Assembly (NCBI RefSeq): GCF_013409365.1
Contig: NZ_JACCBA010000001.1
Span: forward strand, 8,432,001-8,496,000
DNA length: 64,000 nucleotides
Origin: Actinomadura luteofluorescens
Lineage (GTDB): Bacteria > Actinomycetota > Actinomycetes > Streptosporangiales > Streptosporangiaceae
Direction: 5' to 3'
Made by a program: the position numbers and the translations under genes. Shown in pieces: positions 8,641-18,843 of the stretch; position 1 is the first letter of the stretch, and the number at the start of each line of letters is the position of its first letter. The notes under the pieces are model-generated. The model made no database searches, had not been told where the DNA came from, and saw only the letters and a list, made by a program, of their open reading frames with translations.

Positions 8641-9342
8641 CAACTTGACGAGGTAGCCGGGCTCGATACCGTCGATGGTTTCGATCGCGGTGCCTGAGGT
8701 CACCCATAGAGTCGACGGTGTGCTGCCAGCGGGAATTTGGAAGACGCCAGGCGCCGGGCCTTTACTTCCCGGGTTGAGCCCGAACGAAGGCCCGGTGCGT
8801 CCCTTGCTCGCCAAGTATTGTCCATAGTCACCGGCGTGGTTGGCGTCGTCCTGTGACTGGGTATACCTGGTAGCGCCGACGTTGAGGCTGACCGTGTCCG
8901 TGGTGTCCCAGATGATCTCGCGGTTCCCTATGTTGACGGTGTCCAGGACGACAACGCAGTACTGCTTGCCGCTCTCGGGTTTCGGTGTCGGCGTTGAGGT
9001 GCCGATGGAACTTGCGGCATACGCGAGAACCGACTTGTCCAGAGGTTTGCCGCAGGTAACGCTTGTGACGGTGATTTGGAGCTTTGTCGGCTCGGGGGTG
9101 TCGGTGTAGGTGGTCGTGAGGGTGAACGGTTGGCCTTTGCGAGGTGTGCCGAGGACCTTGGCGCCGGGCGGTGCGCCAGGGGTGGTGGTGTTCGTCCTGG
9201 ACGTGCTGGGGGAGGTGTCGCTCGGTGCGGGTGATGTTTCGTTGGGTTCGCTACCGCATGCTGTCAGAGCACTCATACCCAGGGCGATGGCGGCCAGGCC
9301 TTTGCACGCGCTTACATCCGGCATCCTGAGAGGAAAATCCAT
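8635..9342 (-). CDS. DUF4352-like lipoprotein
   Basis: A 235-residue exported lipoprotein of unknown role. The N-terminus has a signal peptide ending in the lipobox LTAC|GS (Cys near residue 29), then a Ser/Thr/Pro-rich linker (TSPAPSDTSPSTSRTNTT) and an immunoglobulin-like C-terminal domain. YCVVVLDTVNIGNREIIWD resembles the conserved strand pair of DUF4352 proteins, which are common cell-surface lipoproteins in actinobacteria. The ATG at 9342 has GAAGG upstream; an ATG 18 bp further in is an alternative start. It converges with the LLM remnant and lies downstream of the GmrSD-like gene. Confidence 0.75.
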   Translation of the reverse strand: MDFPLRMPDVSACKGLAAIALGMSALTACGSEPNETSPAPSDTSPSTSRTNTTTPGAPPGAKVLGTPRKGQPFTLTTTYTDTPEPTKLQITVTSVTCGKPLDKSVLAYAASSIGTSTPTPKPESGKQYCVVVLDTVNIGNREIIWDTTDTVSLNVGATRYTQSQDDANHAGDYGQYLASKGRTGPSFGLNPGSKGPAPGVFQIPAGSTPSTLWVTSGTAIETIDGIEPGYLVKLS

Positions 9343-9431
9343 ATCAATCGACGCCTTCGATTTCCGTGCTGGTCAGGTAGAGAAAGTGGTGCGGCCTCTG
9401 GCGTGGGCGGTTGGCGGGGTGGGTGGCGTGG

Positions 9432-12275
9432 TCACGGGCGGTATCCGAACTGCGTGAGCCAGTCGCGGGCTGTCTGGAGCTCTGCTTCGGTGAAGAGCGA
9501 AGCGAATTTCGGATCCAAGACGTGGGCTTCCACGGTGAGGTCCAGGCGTTGGCGTTCGTATAGGGCGGCGAAGCCCTCGGAGATGCGGGGGTTGGCGAGC
9601 AGGCGTTTGGCGGTCGCCAGGCCGCCGTAGTCGGTGAGCATCCGCAGGAACTGGTTGGCGTTGTACCCGGCCTCGGTCTTGGCCCTGGTGTAGACGCTGC
9701 GCATGGTTGTTTCGAACTCGGCTATCAGCGTGTTGTCGGGCGTCGCGAGTGGCGTTGCGGAGGCCGTCGTTTCCGGCAGGGGCTTGAGGCGGTCGATGAA
9801 CCAGTTCATGGCTTCGAGCAGGTGATCGGTGCCTCCGTCGGCGAGCAGGGCCAGAGGGTAGTTCGGGCTGGCCAATGCATCGGTGGCCGGCAGGTGCAGC
9901 CCTTGGATCCGCGCGATGCGGTCACGCAGCTCAGTGCGGAGTTCGAGGGCGTCGAAGGGGGGCCGGGTGCTGAGTTGCCTGAAGGCCATTTCGATGACGC
10001 CGGTCTGGGGGTAGATCAGCAGTGGCCAGATCCAGCCCTTGCCGCTGCCTGGCAGGGGGATCTGCAGGCGGCAACTGACTTCGGTAGAGGAGCCGTAGTG
10101 CAGGCTTCCCCCGCGTGCCTGCCAGTGGTCGAGGATCTTGTCGACCAGCGCGGTGAGTTCGAGGCCCTGCTCGGCCAGTTGGGAGCGGAATCGGTGTGCG
10201 GCCGGGCGTTCCTCGTCGGCGATGTCCAGCCCGATGGACGCGGCCAGTGCGGCGGGGCCGAGCCGCCGTGTGGGGTCCGCGACACCTGTGTCGCTGAACG
10301 GGACGCCTTCTACGGCGAGCAGGTCGCGTGGATCTGCGGGGGCGTCGTCGCGTGATCGTGATGAGGGTGAGGGGGTTCCTTCGGAGGTGAGGACCCGGTG
10401 GGCGTTCTCCAGGCCCGGGCGGCTGCCTAGATAGCCGCCGATCCGGGACGCCGGGACGCCGATGACTGTGGCCAGGTCGCTGAAGGTGGTCCACGAGCCG
10501 GTGGGGATTTCGGCTAGCAGGCGGCGTAGTAGCACCCAACTGCGGCGCTCGTCTTCCAGATCGGCGCCACCTGGCAGCGGCGGTGGCCACAGCCTGATCG
10601 CGCGGTCTGTTAGAGCCATCCCGCGGGCCCGGATCTCGGCCTTGCCCCATCGGGGTGCGTCGGCGATCTCACGATTCATCCGCAGCGCGCTGTCGTCCAG
10701 GATCTGCTGCTTGCGTTCGAAGGGATGGTTGGACAGTGCGGGGTTGTGGGCGGTGAGGGTGAGGTTGCCCAGGGTGTGCAGCAGTGCGGAGTGCAGTTCC
10801 TTCGGGTCGTTCTCGTCGGTAATCTCCTCGGCCAGCAGCGCCAGCCATTCGGGGGTGGCCGTCTGCGGCATTACGTGCTCGATGGTCAGGTCGGCTGCCG
10901 CAAAGTCCACCGGCTCCCGGGCCTGGTAGCTCTGCTCAAGCCGTTTGAGGACGAAGCGCCGCTGATTGGCTCGGCCCTGCCAGTAGAAGGGCGCGTCCAG
11001 GATCGCCTGGCGAAGCTGCTCGTCTGATGGCCAGTTGCGGCGTGGCCCCGACAGGTACCGGCGAACCGCCTCATCCAGAGGCCGGTCGGTCTCCAACTCC
11101 CGCGGCGCGCTATTGAGGATACGGTTGAGGTTGCTGGTGGTGATGTGGCAGATCATCCGGCGCACCAGAAAGCTCTCGACGTAGCCCAACGCCCGGCTGA
11201 CCTGGTCGGTAGTCGCAGCACCGCGGTCGAGTAGGTCGAGCATGTGCAGGGCTAGGGGGTAGCTGATCTGGCCGCCCCATTCCTGAAGGCGCTCCAGTAC
11301 CGCCCGCAGAACCGGATCCTGCTCGCGGGTGGGCTCGACGATGCGCATGAGTAGCGAACCTCGGCGCCGCAATTCCGCGATCTCGGCCTCCAGCGCCTGC
11401 TCTCCGCCGCTACGCACGACCTCGTCGAGACGACGCTGCTGCGCCCGGTAGACCTCGCTCTGCTTGACGCGGTCATCGCCCCGGATCACCAGGTCCAGCC
11501 AGGCCAGCAGCTCGAGGTTGGCCGCGCCCAGTTCGGTCTGCATTGGCAGCCAGATCTTGGTGTAGACGCGTTCGCCGCCGCCGGGCAGGAGCATGAAGAC
11601 GTAGTTGCGCAATAGGTCGGTCTGCCCGAGCCGCACACCGGTGTTGTTGAGAGACTCGAAGATCCGATAGACGTTGTCGCCGGCCTCGGCGGTGATCTCG
11701 ACAACGGACAGCCCTGCCCGCAGCACCACTTCGAGCCGCTTTAGCGTCTCCACGTCACCGTCCGGAGCGCAGGCGATCAAGGCGTCCCGGAAGAAGCGGT
11801 ACGCCGCCCCGATGCCGTCATTTCCCCCGGCGGTGGGGTCGGAATCGACGCACGCGATGAACGCTGCACGATCCGCCTGGGTGGGCAGCAACCGGTAGAA
11901 GTCCAACTCTTCGCGGTACTCGTTGACCAGGTACTGCTTGTGGATGCGCTCACCATCGCGCGGGCTCAAGTTGCGGAACCGGTCCCGCAGTGCGCAGCAG
12001 GCAAGCATCAGCGTGGTCAGCCGCTGCTGCCCGTCTACCACCAGCCAGCGCTGGGTATCGCCGGCAGACATCAGTCCCGGCGCCAGCACCACCGACCCGA
12101 TGAAGTGCGGCGTGCGTCGATCCCCGTCGCCCAGTGTTTCGGCCTGCTCCAGGATGTCATCCCACAATTGCGTCCACTCGGGCTTCCGCCAACTGTAGGT
12201 CCGCTGGTAGAGCGGCACCTGAAACTGCTTGTCGCCCTCGATGAGTTTGAAGTAGGCAATCTCGTGGGCCCGCAT
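9432..12275 (-). CDS. GmrSD-like type IV restriction enzyme (DUF262-DUF1524)
   Basis: A 947-residue single-chain enzyme of the GmrSD/BrxU type, which cleaves modified phage DNA using nucleotides. The N-terminal DUF262 has QVPLYQRTYSW (19-29) and VVDGQQRLTT (79-88), a ParB-like NTPase core. DUF1524 follows with an HNH-type DLTIEHVMPQT near 460 and LGNLTLTAHNPALSNHPF near 510. Around 590-640, GSWTTFSDLATVIGV and RPGLENAHRVLTSEG resemble the MGMT (alkyltransferase-like) DNA-binding fold, a possible modified-base reader. I chose the ATG at 12275 because GGAGG lies 9 bp upstream. The C-terminal 300 residues are not assigned. Confidence 0.85.
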   Translation of the reverse strand: MRAHEIAYFKLIEGDKQFQVPLYQRTYSWRKPEWTQLWDDILEQAETLGDGDRRTPHFIGSVVLAPGLMSAGDTQRWLVVDGQQRLTTLMLACCALRDRFRNLSPRDGERIHKQYLVNEYREELDFYRLLPTQADRAAFIACVDSDPTAGGNDGIGAAYRFFRDALIACAPDGDVETLKRLEVVLRAGLSVVEITAEAGDNVYRIFESLNNTGVRLGQTDLLRNYVFMLLPGGGERVYTKIWLPMQTELGAANLELLAWLDLVIRGDDRVKQSEVYRAQQRRLDEVVRSGGEQALEAEIAELRRRGSLLMRIVEPTREQDPVLRAVLERLQEWGGQISYPLALHMLDLLDRGAATTDQVSRALGYVESFLVRRMICHITTSNLNRILNSAPRELETDRPLDEAVRRYLSGPRRNWPSDEQLRQAILDAPFYWQGRANQRRFVLKRLEQSYQAREPVDFAAADLTIEHVMPQTATPEWLALLAEEITDENDPKELHSALLHTLGNLTLTAHNPALSNHPFERKQQILDDSALRMNREIADAPRWGKAEIRARGMALTDRAIRLWPPPLPGGADLEDERRSWVLLRRLLAEIPTGSWTTFSDLATVIGVPASRIGGYLGSRPGLENAHRVLTSEGTPSPSSRSRDDAPADPRDLLAVEGVPFSDTGVADPTRRLGPAALAASIGLDIADEERPAAHRFRSQLAEQGLELTALVDKILDHWQARGGSLHYGSSTEVSCRLQIPLPGSGKGWIWPLLIYPQTGVIEMAFRQLSTRPPFDALELRTELRDRIARIQGLHLPATDALASPNYPLALLADGGTDHLLEAMNWFIDRLKPLPETTASATPLATPDNTLIAEFETTMRSVYTRAKTEAGYNANQFLRMLTDYGGLATAKRLLANPRISEGFAALYERQRLDLTVEAHVLDPKFASLFTEAELQTARDWLTQFGYRP

Positions 12276-13663
12276 CGCGAGCCACCTCCAGTCACGGGGC
12301 AACGTGCCCCGCGGTCGAGAGTGTGAACTTATCGAATACGGTCGACCTCATCTGCGTAACCACATGATTACACTGACATAGTGAGCATGCAAACGGGCTG
12401 TTCACGGCCGCGAAATTCGCGATGATGGCATGCTGAGGTGCCCCACAGAGTCGACGGCGTTGCACCGCCAAAAATCCGTCCGTGCAGGTGAGACTCATAG
12501 AGTCTGACAGGCTCTGGTGCGCGCGTCGATCGCCTGCGGGACAGGGCCGCGCCCGGCAGCGCGGCCGCAGAGCCAGCGAGGGGGTCGCCGCAGCATGATG
12601 AGTGGCTGTGCTCTCGCGACTGGCCTGTTTGACCATGGCGAACTGAACCCCTCGGGTTCGGCGAAGTTCTTCAGGCGGAGCGATCACGGCTGTGATCGCC
12701 GAGGGGCTGCGAACGGTGGTTGGAGAAGATGGCGTAGTCGGCGGGTGGGGGCCAGCAGCGATCACTTGGGTCGCGTGCGGCCTATACGTGACCGGTGTGC
12801 CGGGATGCGAGGAGGCCTTGACGAGATTCCAGGGCGGCTGACCACACGGCCACCTCACGGCCCTCGACCGTCACACACCAAGGTCTTCGGGAGCCCTTTG
12901 CGACCACTCGTTATCGGCCAGCAGGCCCGGCAGGTCCTCGACGATCACGTCGAGGCCCTCACCTCGGAAGCGGAAGAGTCTCCAGCATCGGCTCTGGAGG
13001 CCGGTTCGCCGGGCCTCGTCCAGGCGCATGGACTTGGACCTGCTCAGGTACGGGCGCCCTCCCGCCGCGTGCGGCCAGCGCGGTCGGCATCACCTCATCG
13101 ATTGGATAGGCGTCCTCACGGAGGTGGGACGCCTACTTGCGCAGCGCGTCCGGAGACCGCGCAATCAGCGCATGCGGTCGCCCCGCAGTTGCGCTTCCGT
13201 TCGCGGGGCCTTCGCGGATGCGATGGCCTGATAGTCGGAGCACTTCCGGTGGAGAAACACAGCTGTCCGAGCGCCACCGGCCTACGGTGGCGTAGTCGTC
13301 CGCACCTGTGTGCGGGCCGGACTCCACCAGGAGCACTATCGCCACAGCAGACGCTATCGCCTCAATACCGACGCCATTCGGCATATCGCCTAACCGGCGC
13401 GGCTCGGCAGGCTGAGTCCCGTGACGTGATCTCGCCGCGTCCTCACCACGACCGCTGAGCTGCGTGATCGCGCCGACCGACCGGGTGATGAAGTGGGAAC
13501 CTCGCTCAGTCTGCGACGCCTCCCAGGGAAATGACATGAAACCCCGGAATGATCAAGGTGGCACAGGGCGCGGATTCAGAAGAACACGCAGCTCACGGAG
13601 TCGACCTGTGACAGCTGGACATGGACTCTGCTGCTCGGCAGGAGCGTCAGCTTGATGAACCGG
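12276..13663. other. About 1.4 kb with no supported gene
   Basis: Several overlapping open frames run on both strands, but none has a recognisable domain, a good start or a ribosome site. Composition is GC-rich throughout, so open frames arise by chance. The 100 bases upstream of 12275, containing an AT-richer stretch (12320-12400), probably hold the promoter of the GmrSD-like gene. The rest resembles decayed coding sequence. Confidence 0.5.
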
Positions 13664-14502
13664 TCAGAATGCCGGATCGGCTTCCCGTCCCGGAGCGAGG
13701 GTGAGGCCGGTCCGGTCGGGTGTGGGGACGTAGCGGATGTCGTTGGGGCCGTTGAAGACTGTGCGGGGTAGTGGTACGGCGGTGTCGCTGAGGGTCTCGA
13801 CGATCGTCAGCCAGGTGTCGGCCCCGGCCGGCGCGAGGTGCTCGATCTGCTTCATCCCGGCCAGCCAGGCGGGGACATCGTCGCCGTAATCGGCGTGGTG
13901 GTCGTCCATCCACCGCTTGAACCAGGCGACAGCGTGGCCTTGGTGGTGAAGCCAGGCGACGGCGCTGATGTAGGGGTGGTCGCCGCCGGCGAGCTTGCCG
14001 TCGCGGCCGAGGATCTACTGCCACTGGGTGATCTCGCCGGTCTCGGGGTCGAGGAGACCGCGCATTTCCGGGTTGCCGTACATGGCGCCGACCAGGGAGA
14101 CGTCGTCGGAGGGTACGGGGCAGTTCATCGGGTTGGCCATGACAACGACCAGGGGGTGCCGAGATGCTGGGCGGCCTTCAGTTGCGGCGCGGCCTGCTTG
14201 ATCTGGGAGCGCAGCGGTTTGAGGGCTTCTCTCATGCTGCGTGACCTGGGGCCTGCCCACCCGTTGCCGTCGGCCGAGCGGTGGAACTCCTCGGGGGCGA
14301 ACAGGCCCGGGGTGTTGAACGACTTCACCTCGCACACGATCTGGATACCGTCGGCGGCGACGAGCCGATCGGGGTTCTTGATTTTGCTGTTGAGGCCGAC
14401 GTCAGGTTCGACCTGCCAGGTGTAGCCGAGCTCGGTGAGGTAGGTGTCGAACCACGCTTCGGCGCCCGCGCTCATGTCGTTCTTCGCCATGAGCGGGATC
14501 AT
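13664..14502 (-). pseudogene. Restriction-endonuclease-like gene, frameshifted and interrupted
   Basis: Three segments form one protein if two lesions are repaired. From about 14502 the frame reads AGAEAWFDTYLTELGY and ADGIQIVCEVKSFNTPGLF, a PD-(D/E)xK-like core. A single-base deletion near 14150 shifts AAQHLGTP into another frame, which continues LVVVMANPMNCPVPSDDVSL. A TAG at 14015-14017 then interrupts the frame, which goes on in register as ILGRDGKLAGGDHPYISAVAW and ends at 13664. The start is uncertain among ATGs at 14502, 14487 and 14475. It is probably a dead nuclease. Confidence 0.7.
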
Positions 14503-14559
14503 GCCCGGCGGTCCGTTGCGGGGAAAATAGCCGCGCGGCCCTGGGATCGATTTGTCGGT

Positions 14560-15101
14560 CAGCTCGGCCAAGACCGCGGCCATCGCGCCGTAACTGTCCC
14601 GGACACCGTCGGTGTTGCCCAGGCGATGGCGTTCGAGGCGGATGGCGCCCAGGTGCCGTGCTTCGTAGATGTTGCGCCGCAGGGCAGAGTGAGGCGTGCC
14701 CAGAAGGCGGTCCGCTCGTCCTGCTTGGCCACCGCCATCCGGATGGTCCGGTCCGCAGCCGAGTCGCCCCACAGCGACCTGTCGAAGTCGAGCACCCCAC
14801 TGATGACGGGTGCCGGGGCGGACGGCGAAAGGAGACAATTCACGGTCCAGAGGTCGCCGCTGAGGAGACGTAGTTCGGTGATCTCGTCGAAGACGGCCCG
14901 GTTCGCGGCGACCACCTCGGCGACCTTGCGGACGTCCGCGGAGTCCAGGTCGAGCTGGTCGAGGTCGGCCGCGATGTCGGTGAACGGTCCGGCGAGCGCT
15001 TCGCTATCAAGGCCCCTCCAGAGCTCTCCAAACACCGACAACTCCACGGAGCCTAATGAAGGACCGTCAATCGCCTGATCTCCCCGATGCGGATCAGCCA
15101 A
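14560..15101 (-). pseudogene. Aminoglycoside phosphotransferase-like C-terminal fragment
   Basis: The frame reads LLSGDLWTVNCLLSPSAPAP and GVLDFDRSLWGDSAADR, the catalytic loop and metal-binding loop of APH/kinase-like proteins, but the normal HGDLW has become SGDLW, removing a catalytic-loop residue. After FWAR, near 14690, a frame change is needed to continue as LRRNIYEARHLGAIRLERHR, the helical tail of the family. The N-lobe is absent: beyond 15101 lies the IS1380 element. It is not functional. Confidence 0.65.
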
Positions 15102-15154
15102 CGATCACGGGGGTCATCGACTTCGCTCGTTCGAGCTGGGGCGCAGGTCCAGCT

Positions 15155-16772
15155 AACCTCGGGCTTTCGCCGGGCGGCGGGTCGAAAGTGACCATTTAGA
15201 CAAGAAAAGTGCCTCCGAGCTGGGAGGATAGGGCTTGTCGAGAGTCCTGTCCGCACCAGTCCGAAAGCACTTTTCGCGTGAAGACTACAGGTCGCCATGC
15301 CAAGCTCGCGGTGTCTTCGGACGGCGCGGGAATCGTCGGTCAGGCCGGCGGGGTGCTGCTGACCCAGACGCTCCGGGTCACCGGGCTCGACCAGGCACTT
15401 TCCGCCGGGTTGGAGCGGTGGCGCAAGCCGCGGGCGACCCACGATCCAGGCAAGGTCGTCGCGGACCTGGCGGTGATGCTGGCGCTGGGCGGGGACTGCC
15501 TGTCCGATATCGCGGTCCTGCGGGCCGAGCCGGAGCTGTTCGGGCCGGTGCCGTCCGATCCGACGGTGTCGCGGCTGGTCACCAGCCTGGCCCAGGCCTG
15601 CCCGCAGGCGTTGCGGGCGATTCGCAAGGCCCGCTCGTCGGCCCGCGCCCGGGCCAGGGAACTGGCCGGCGAGCACGCCCCCGGAACGGGCGGGGGCCTG
15701 ATCCCGGTGGATCTGGACGCCACGATCGTGCTCGCGCACTCCGACAAGCATGACGCGGCTCCGACGTGGAAGCGCACCTTCGGGTTCCATTCGATGACCG
15801 CGTTCATCGACCACGGTGCGGGCGGGACCGGTGAGGCCGCCGCGCTGGTGCTGCGGCCGGGCAACGCCGGGTCCAACACCGCCGCCGACCACATCACCGC
15901 AGGCCGCCTGGCCCTCAACCAGGTCCCCACCCGCCTGCGCAAACAGGTCATCATCCGGACCGATTCGGGTGGCGGCACCCACGAGTTCCTGGACTGGGTC
16001 ACCGCCCGCCGCGTCAAGTACTCGATCGGTTTCAACCTCACCGACGACATCTGCGCCGCCATCCTGGCGCTGCCCGAACATGTGTGGCAGTGCGCCTACG
16101 ACGCCGACCGACAGCCCCGCCCCGGCGCGTGGGTCGCCGAGCTGACCGGCATGCTGGACCTGTCGTCCTGGCCCAAGGGCATGCGGGTCATCGTCCGCCG
16201 CGAACGCCCCCACCCCGGCGCCCAGCTGCGGTTCACCGACCTCGACGGGCACCGCTTCACCTGCTTTGTCACCGGCACCCGGCCCGGCGGCAGGCACGGG
16301 CAGCTCGCAGACCTGGAACTACGCCACCGCCGCCGCGCCCGCTGCGAAGACCGCATCCGCTGCGCCAAGGACACCGGCCTGCGCAACCTGCCCCTGCACG
16401 ACGCCGCCGCCAACCAGATCTGGCTCGAACTTGTCGCGCTCGCCGCCGACCTGACCGCCTGGACCCAGATGCTCGCCTTCGCTGATCATCCGGCCCGCCG
16501 CTGGGAACCCAAACGCCTGCGCCTGCGCGTCTTCTCGACCGCCGGACGCCTGGCACGGGGCGGCAGACGCATCCGGCTCCGGCTGGCCCGCCACTGGCCC
16601 TGGACCGACCTGATCGCCTCGGCGATCATCCGGCTCCAAATGCTCCCGGCACCCTGACCAGCACCAACCGCCCCATCAACACCAGGAAGGAGAACCCCCG
16701 GGCCCGTGGAACCCCGCCCACCCGACGCGACAGTCGGGCCCAACGGCTGACCCGCCACCGAAAGCCAAGAGT
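15155..16772. mobile_element. IS1380-family insertion sequence
   Basis: About 1.6 kb with one transposase gene and imperfect terminal inverted repeats. The left end reads CTCGGGCTTTCGCCGG and the reverse complement of the right end CTCTTGGCTTTCGGTGG, each followed by CGGGTC. Exact ends are uncertain by a few bases and I see no clean target duplication. It separates two aminoglycoside-phosphotransferase-like fragments that point toward it from both sides. Confidence 0.7.
15278..16657 (+). CDS. IS1380-family transposase
   Basis: A 459-residue DDE transposase starting at GTG 15278 (VKTTGRHAKLAVSSDGAG). Family features: VTGLDQALSAGLERWRKP near the N-terminus, IPVDLDATIVLAHSDK with the first catalytic Asp, VIIRTDSGGGTHEFLDW with the second, and a C-terminal HDAAANQIWLELVALAADL with the acidic region. 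An in-frame start at 15209 is also possible but unlike the family. The gene looks complete and may be active. Confidence 0.9.
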   Translation: MKTTGRHAKLAVSSDGAGIVGQAGGVLLTQTLRVTGLDQALSAGLERWRKPRATHDPGKVVADLAVMLALGGDCLSDIAVLRAEPELFGPVPSDPTVSRLVTSLAQACPQALRAIRKARSSARARARELAGEHAPGTGGGLIPVDLDATIVLAHSDKHDAAPTWKRTFGFHSMTAFIDHGAGGTGEAAALVLRPGNAGSNTAADHITAGRLALNQVPTRLRKQVIIRTDSGGGTHEFLDWVTARRVKYSIGFNLTDDICAAILALPEHVWQCAYDADRQPRPGAWVAELTGMLDLSSWPKGMRVIVRRERPHPGAQLRFTDLDGHRFTCFVTGTRPGGRHGQLADLELRHRRRARCEDRIRCAKDTGLRNLPLHDAAANQIWLELVALAADLTAWTQMLAFADHPARRWEPKRLRLRVFSTAGRLARGGRRIRLRLARHWPWTDLIASAIIRLQMLPAP

Positions 16773-16835
16773 CGGTTGGGTCTCTCCGCGACCCAACCGA
16801 CCTCACGAAAAATCGAGGCTAATTGGACGATCTTC

Positions 16836-17048
16836 ATGGCACGCAAGCGTCAGAGACCTGATCGTGGGAGGCTCTGGGACACGTATGGATCGCTGCCCGA
16901 TGACCAGGAGAGCGTGCTGCGGGAGGTCATTTACCGCACCATGCACATCGGCGCGATCCGGTCGGAGCGGAATCGGATGGGCCGCTCTATCGCTGACCTG
17001 CGGGACACCTACGCTCAAATGGCAGAGCTCCTGACGGTTCTGCGATAG
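16836..17048 (+). pseudogene. Second aminoglycoside phosphotransferase-like tail
   Basis: A short open stretch reads RLWDTYGSLPDDQESVLREV, then IYRTMHIGAIRSERNRMG and LRDTYAQMAELLTVLR. It parallels the tail of the fragment at 14560-15101 (IYEARHLGAIRLERHRLG, VRDSYGAMAAVLAEL). The HIGAIR/HLGAIR element and spacing are the same, though residues differ, so this is a related but distinct gene remnant. Catalytic loops are missing; the sequence to its left is the right end of the IS1380 element. Confidence 0.6.
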
Positions 17049-17376
17049 CGCCTGGTCGGGTGTCGGGGCCCCGTTCCTATCTACCGTTCAGACCGAACGG
17101 GTTCGGGGGTTCCCGAGCGCTGTGTGGGTGGCGCTCGCGAACCAGGTGAAAGTAGCGGTGCTCGGCAGCTATGGTGGTCCACAGCTGATGAGGGCGGCGA
17201 CGCGCGCCCGCTTCCGAGCCGTCTACCGCGGGCCCACGCACCGCATTCTGGGGCGGCGAAGAGGACAAGGTCCCCAGCGGGCCGACGTAGTTACACACCA
17301 AGAACGTCCTGCCAAGCTGGCGCAAACCTCCTGGCCGGGGTCGCGTGGGGATCACCGTGCCGGAAGGACACGTGCC

Positions 17377-18432
17377 ATGCCGAAGAACGCCGACTACAAG
17401 GCGCGGATCCGGGAACTGATGGCCTCCGCCGACCTCCCGTACGCCGAGGCAAAGACCCGAATTGACGCGGCCGATGGCCGTGCCCCCGCCTCCGCGAAGA
17501 ACGCTGCGGCCGTGAAGACGCTGCTGTCCGGGTGGAGCGGGACATCGTGGTACGACGAGGAAGACGGCTACGATTCCTGCGGCGGCGCCACCGACGGCGA
17601 CGACGAGGACGGTCCGATCTGCGGCTTCGGGGACGAGCACAGGTGCTCCAACTGCCATCTTGCGCAGATCCAGCGGATGGCCACCTGTCAGGGGGAGGCC
17701 GGGTGCGGGCTGCCGACCCGGCTGCGGGTGTCGGCGGTGTCGATCCGGCCAAAACTGCTGCTGCCCTCCGACGGCGATCCCGGCGAACGCGACCCCAACG
17801 GGTATGTGACCGTCGGCCACCAGTTGCAGCGGATGTGGAGCCGATCTGCGTGCGGGTCGGCCTGTGCCCGGAAGATCATGGAGCGGTATGGGCCTATTGG
17901 CGACGGCATCCAGTTCGAGGTGGATACCTACCGGTACGAGCCGGATCCGCTCGAACTGTCCCCGGCGCTGCGTAGCGCCCTTATCAACGCTCATCGGGCG
18001 GTCCGCGACCTTGAGCGGCTCGCCGCAGACCTGCACACCGGCGGCCCGTTGGCCAACCCCAGCACATGGTGGAGTCAGGCGCGCAGCACCCTCGCGACCT
18101 GCGCCGGAGCCATGGCCGACGTTCCTGACCCGACCGACGTCGGGAAGTTCGCGCCCTGGGAGATCCGCATCACGGTGCAGCAGGAGGAGGGGCAGATGGT
18201 CTATACCGTCACCGGCCGCCACATGTCGGTCGGCGGGTGGCTGACCCCCGACATGGCTGCCGTCCTCCTGGACATCGAAAACTGCCAGAACGCCGACGAC
18301 CTTGCCGCGGCCGTTGCGATCGCCTTCCCGGGCGCGACCGTCACCGTCCACACCGACCCGCTGCCGAACTGGTCCGACCGGCGTACCGATGGCCCCGCCT
18401 TGGCCGTGCTGCGACGCCCTGTCGATGCGTGA
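17377..18432 (+). CDS. Unknown 351-residue protein with Cys-rich segment
   Basis: I recognise no family. The ATG at 17377 (MPKNADYKARIRELMASADL) has GGAAGG about 11 bp upstream; the earlier in-frame GTG near 17122 is less convincing. Residues 60-120 carry an acidic DGDDEDGPICGFGDE followed by CSNCHLAQIQRMATCQGEAGC, five cysteines that could bind zinc. The second half has long helices (LINAHRAVRDLERLAADL) and a C-terminal alpha/beta part. The first 20 residues resemble short helical motifs of DNA- or telomere-associated actinomycete plasmid proteins, but this is only an impression. It appears intact among remnants. Confidence 0.6.
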   Translation: MPKNADYKARIRELMASADLPYAEAKTRIDAADGRAPASAKNAAAVKTLLSGWSGTSWYDEEDGYDSCGGATDGDDEDGPICGFGDEHRCSNCHLAQIQRMATCQGEAGCGLPTRLRVSAVSIRPKLLLPSDGDPGERDPNGYVTVGHQLQRMWSRSACGSACARKIMERYGPIGDGIQFEVDTYRYEPDPLELSPALRSALINAHRAVRDLERLAADLHTGGPLANPSTWWSQARSTLATCAGAMADVPDPTDVGKFAPWEIRITVQQEEGQMVYTVTGRHMSVGGWLTPDMAAVLLDIENCQNADDLAAAVAIAFPGATVTVHTDPLPNWSDRRTDGPALAVLRRPVDA

Positions 18433-18550
18433 CCGGGGCACTGTCTCCTGAGCCCGCTATGGCTCGCGCTTCCGGAGAGAGCACGAGCCATAGCGTCCGG
18501 CGGGGCCACGGACTGGAGCGGATCTGCTCCCGCTGCCTTATGGGGGATCG

Positions 18551-18720
<170 letters not shown>

Positions 18721-18843
18721 GCCTACTTCCTCGAACAGAACGGTTACACCGTCCGCCTGACCACCCGCCTGACCGAGCTGAACCTCGCGCATAGACACCT
18801 GCACGATAGGCATCCGTCTCGGACACGAGTGACAACTCGTCGC

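Noticed and set aside
12517..13458. A 313-residue plus-strand open frame
   Set aside because: No family, start signal or coding-like pattern; Arg/Pro/Ser-rich composition typical of chance frames in GC-rich DNA.
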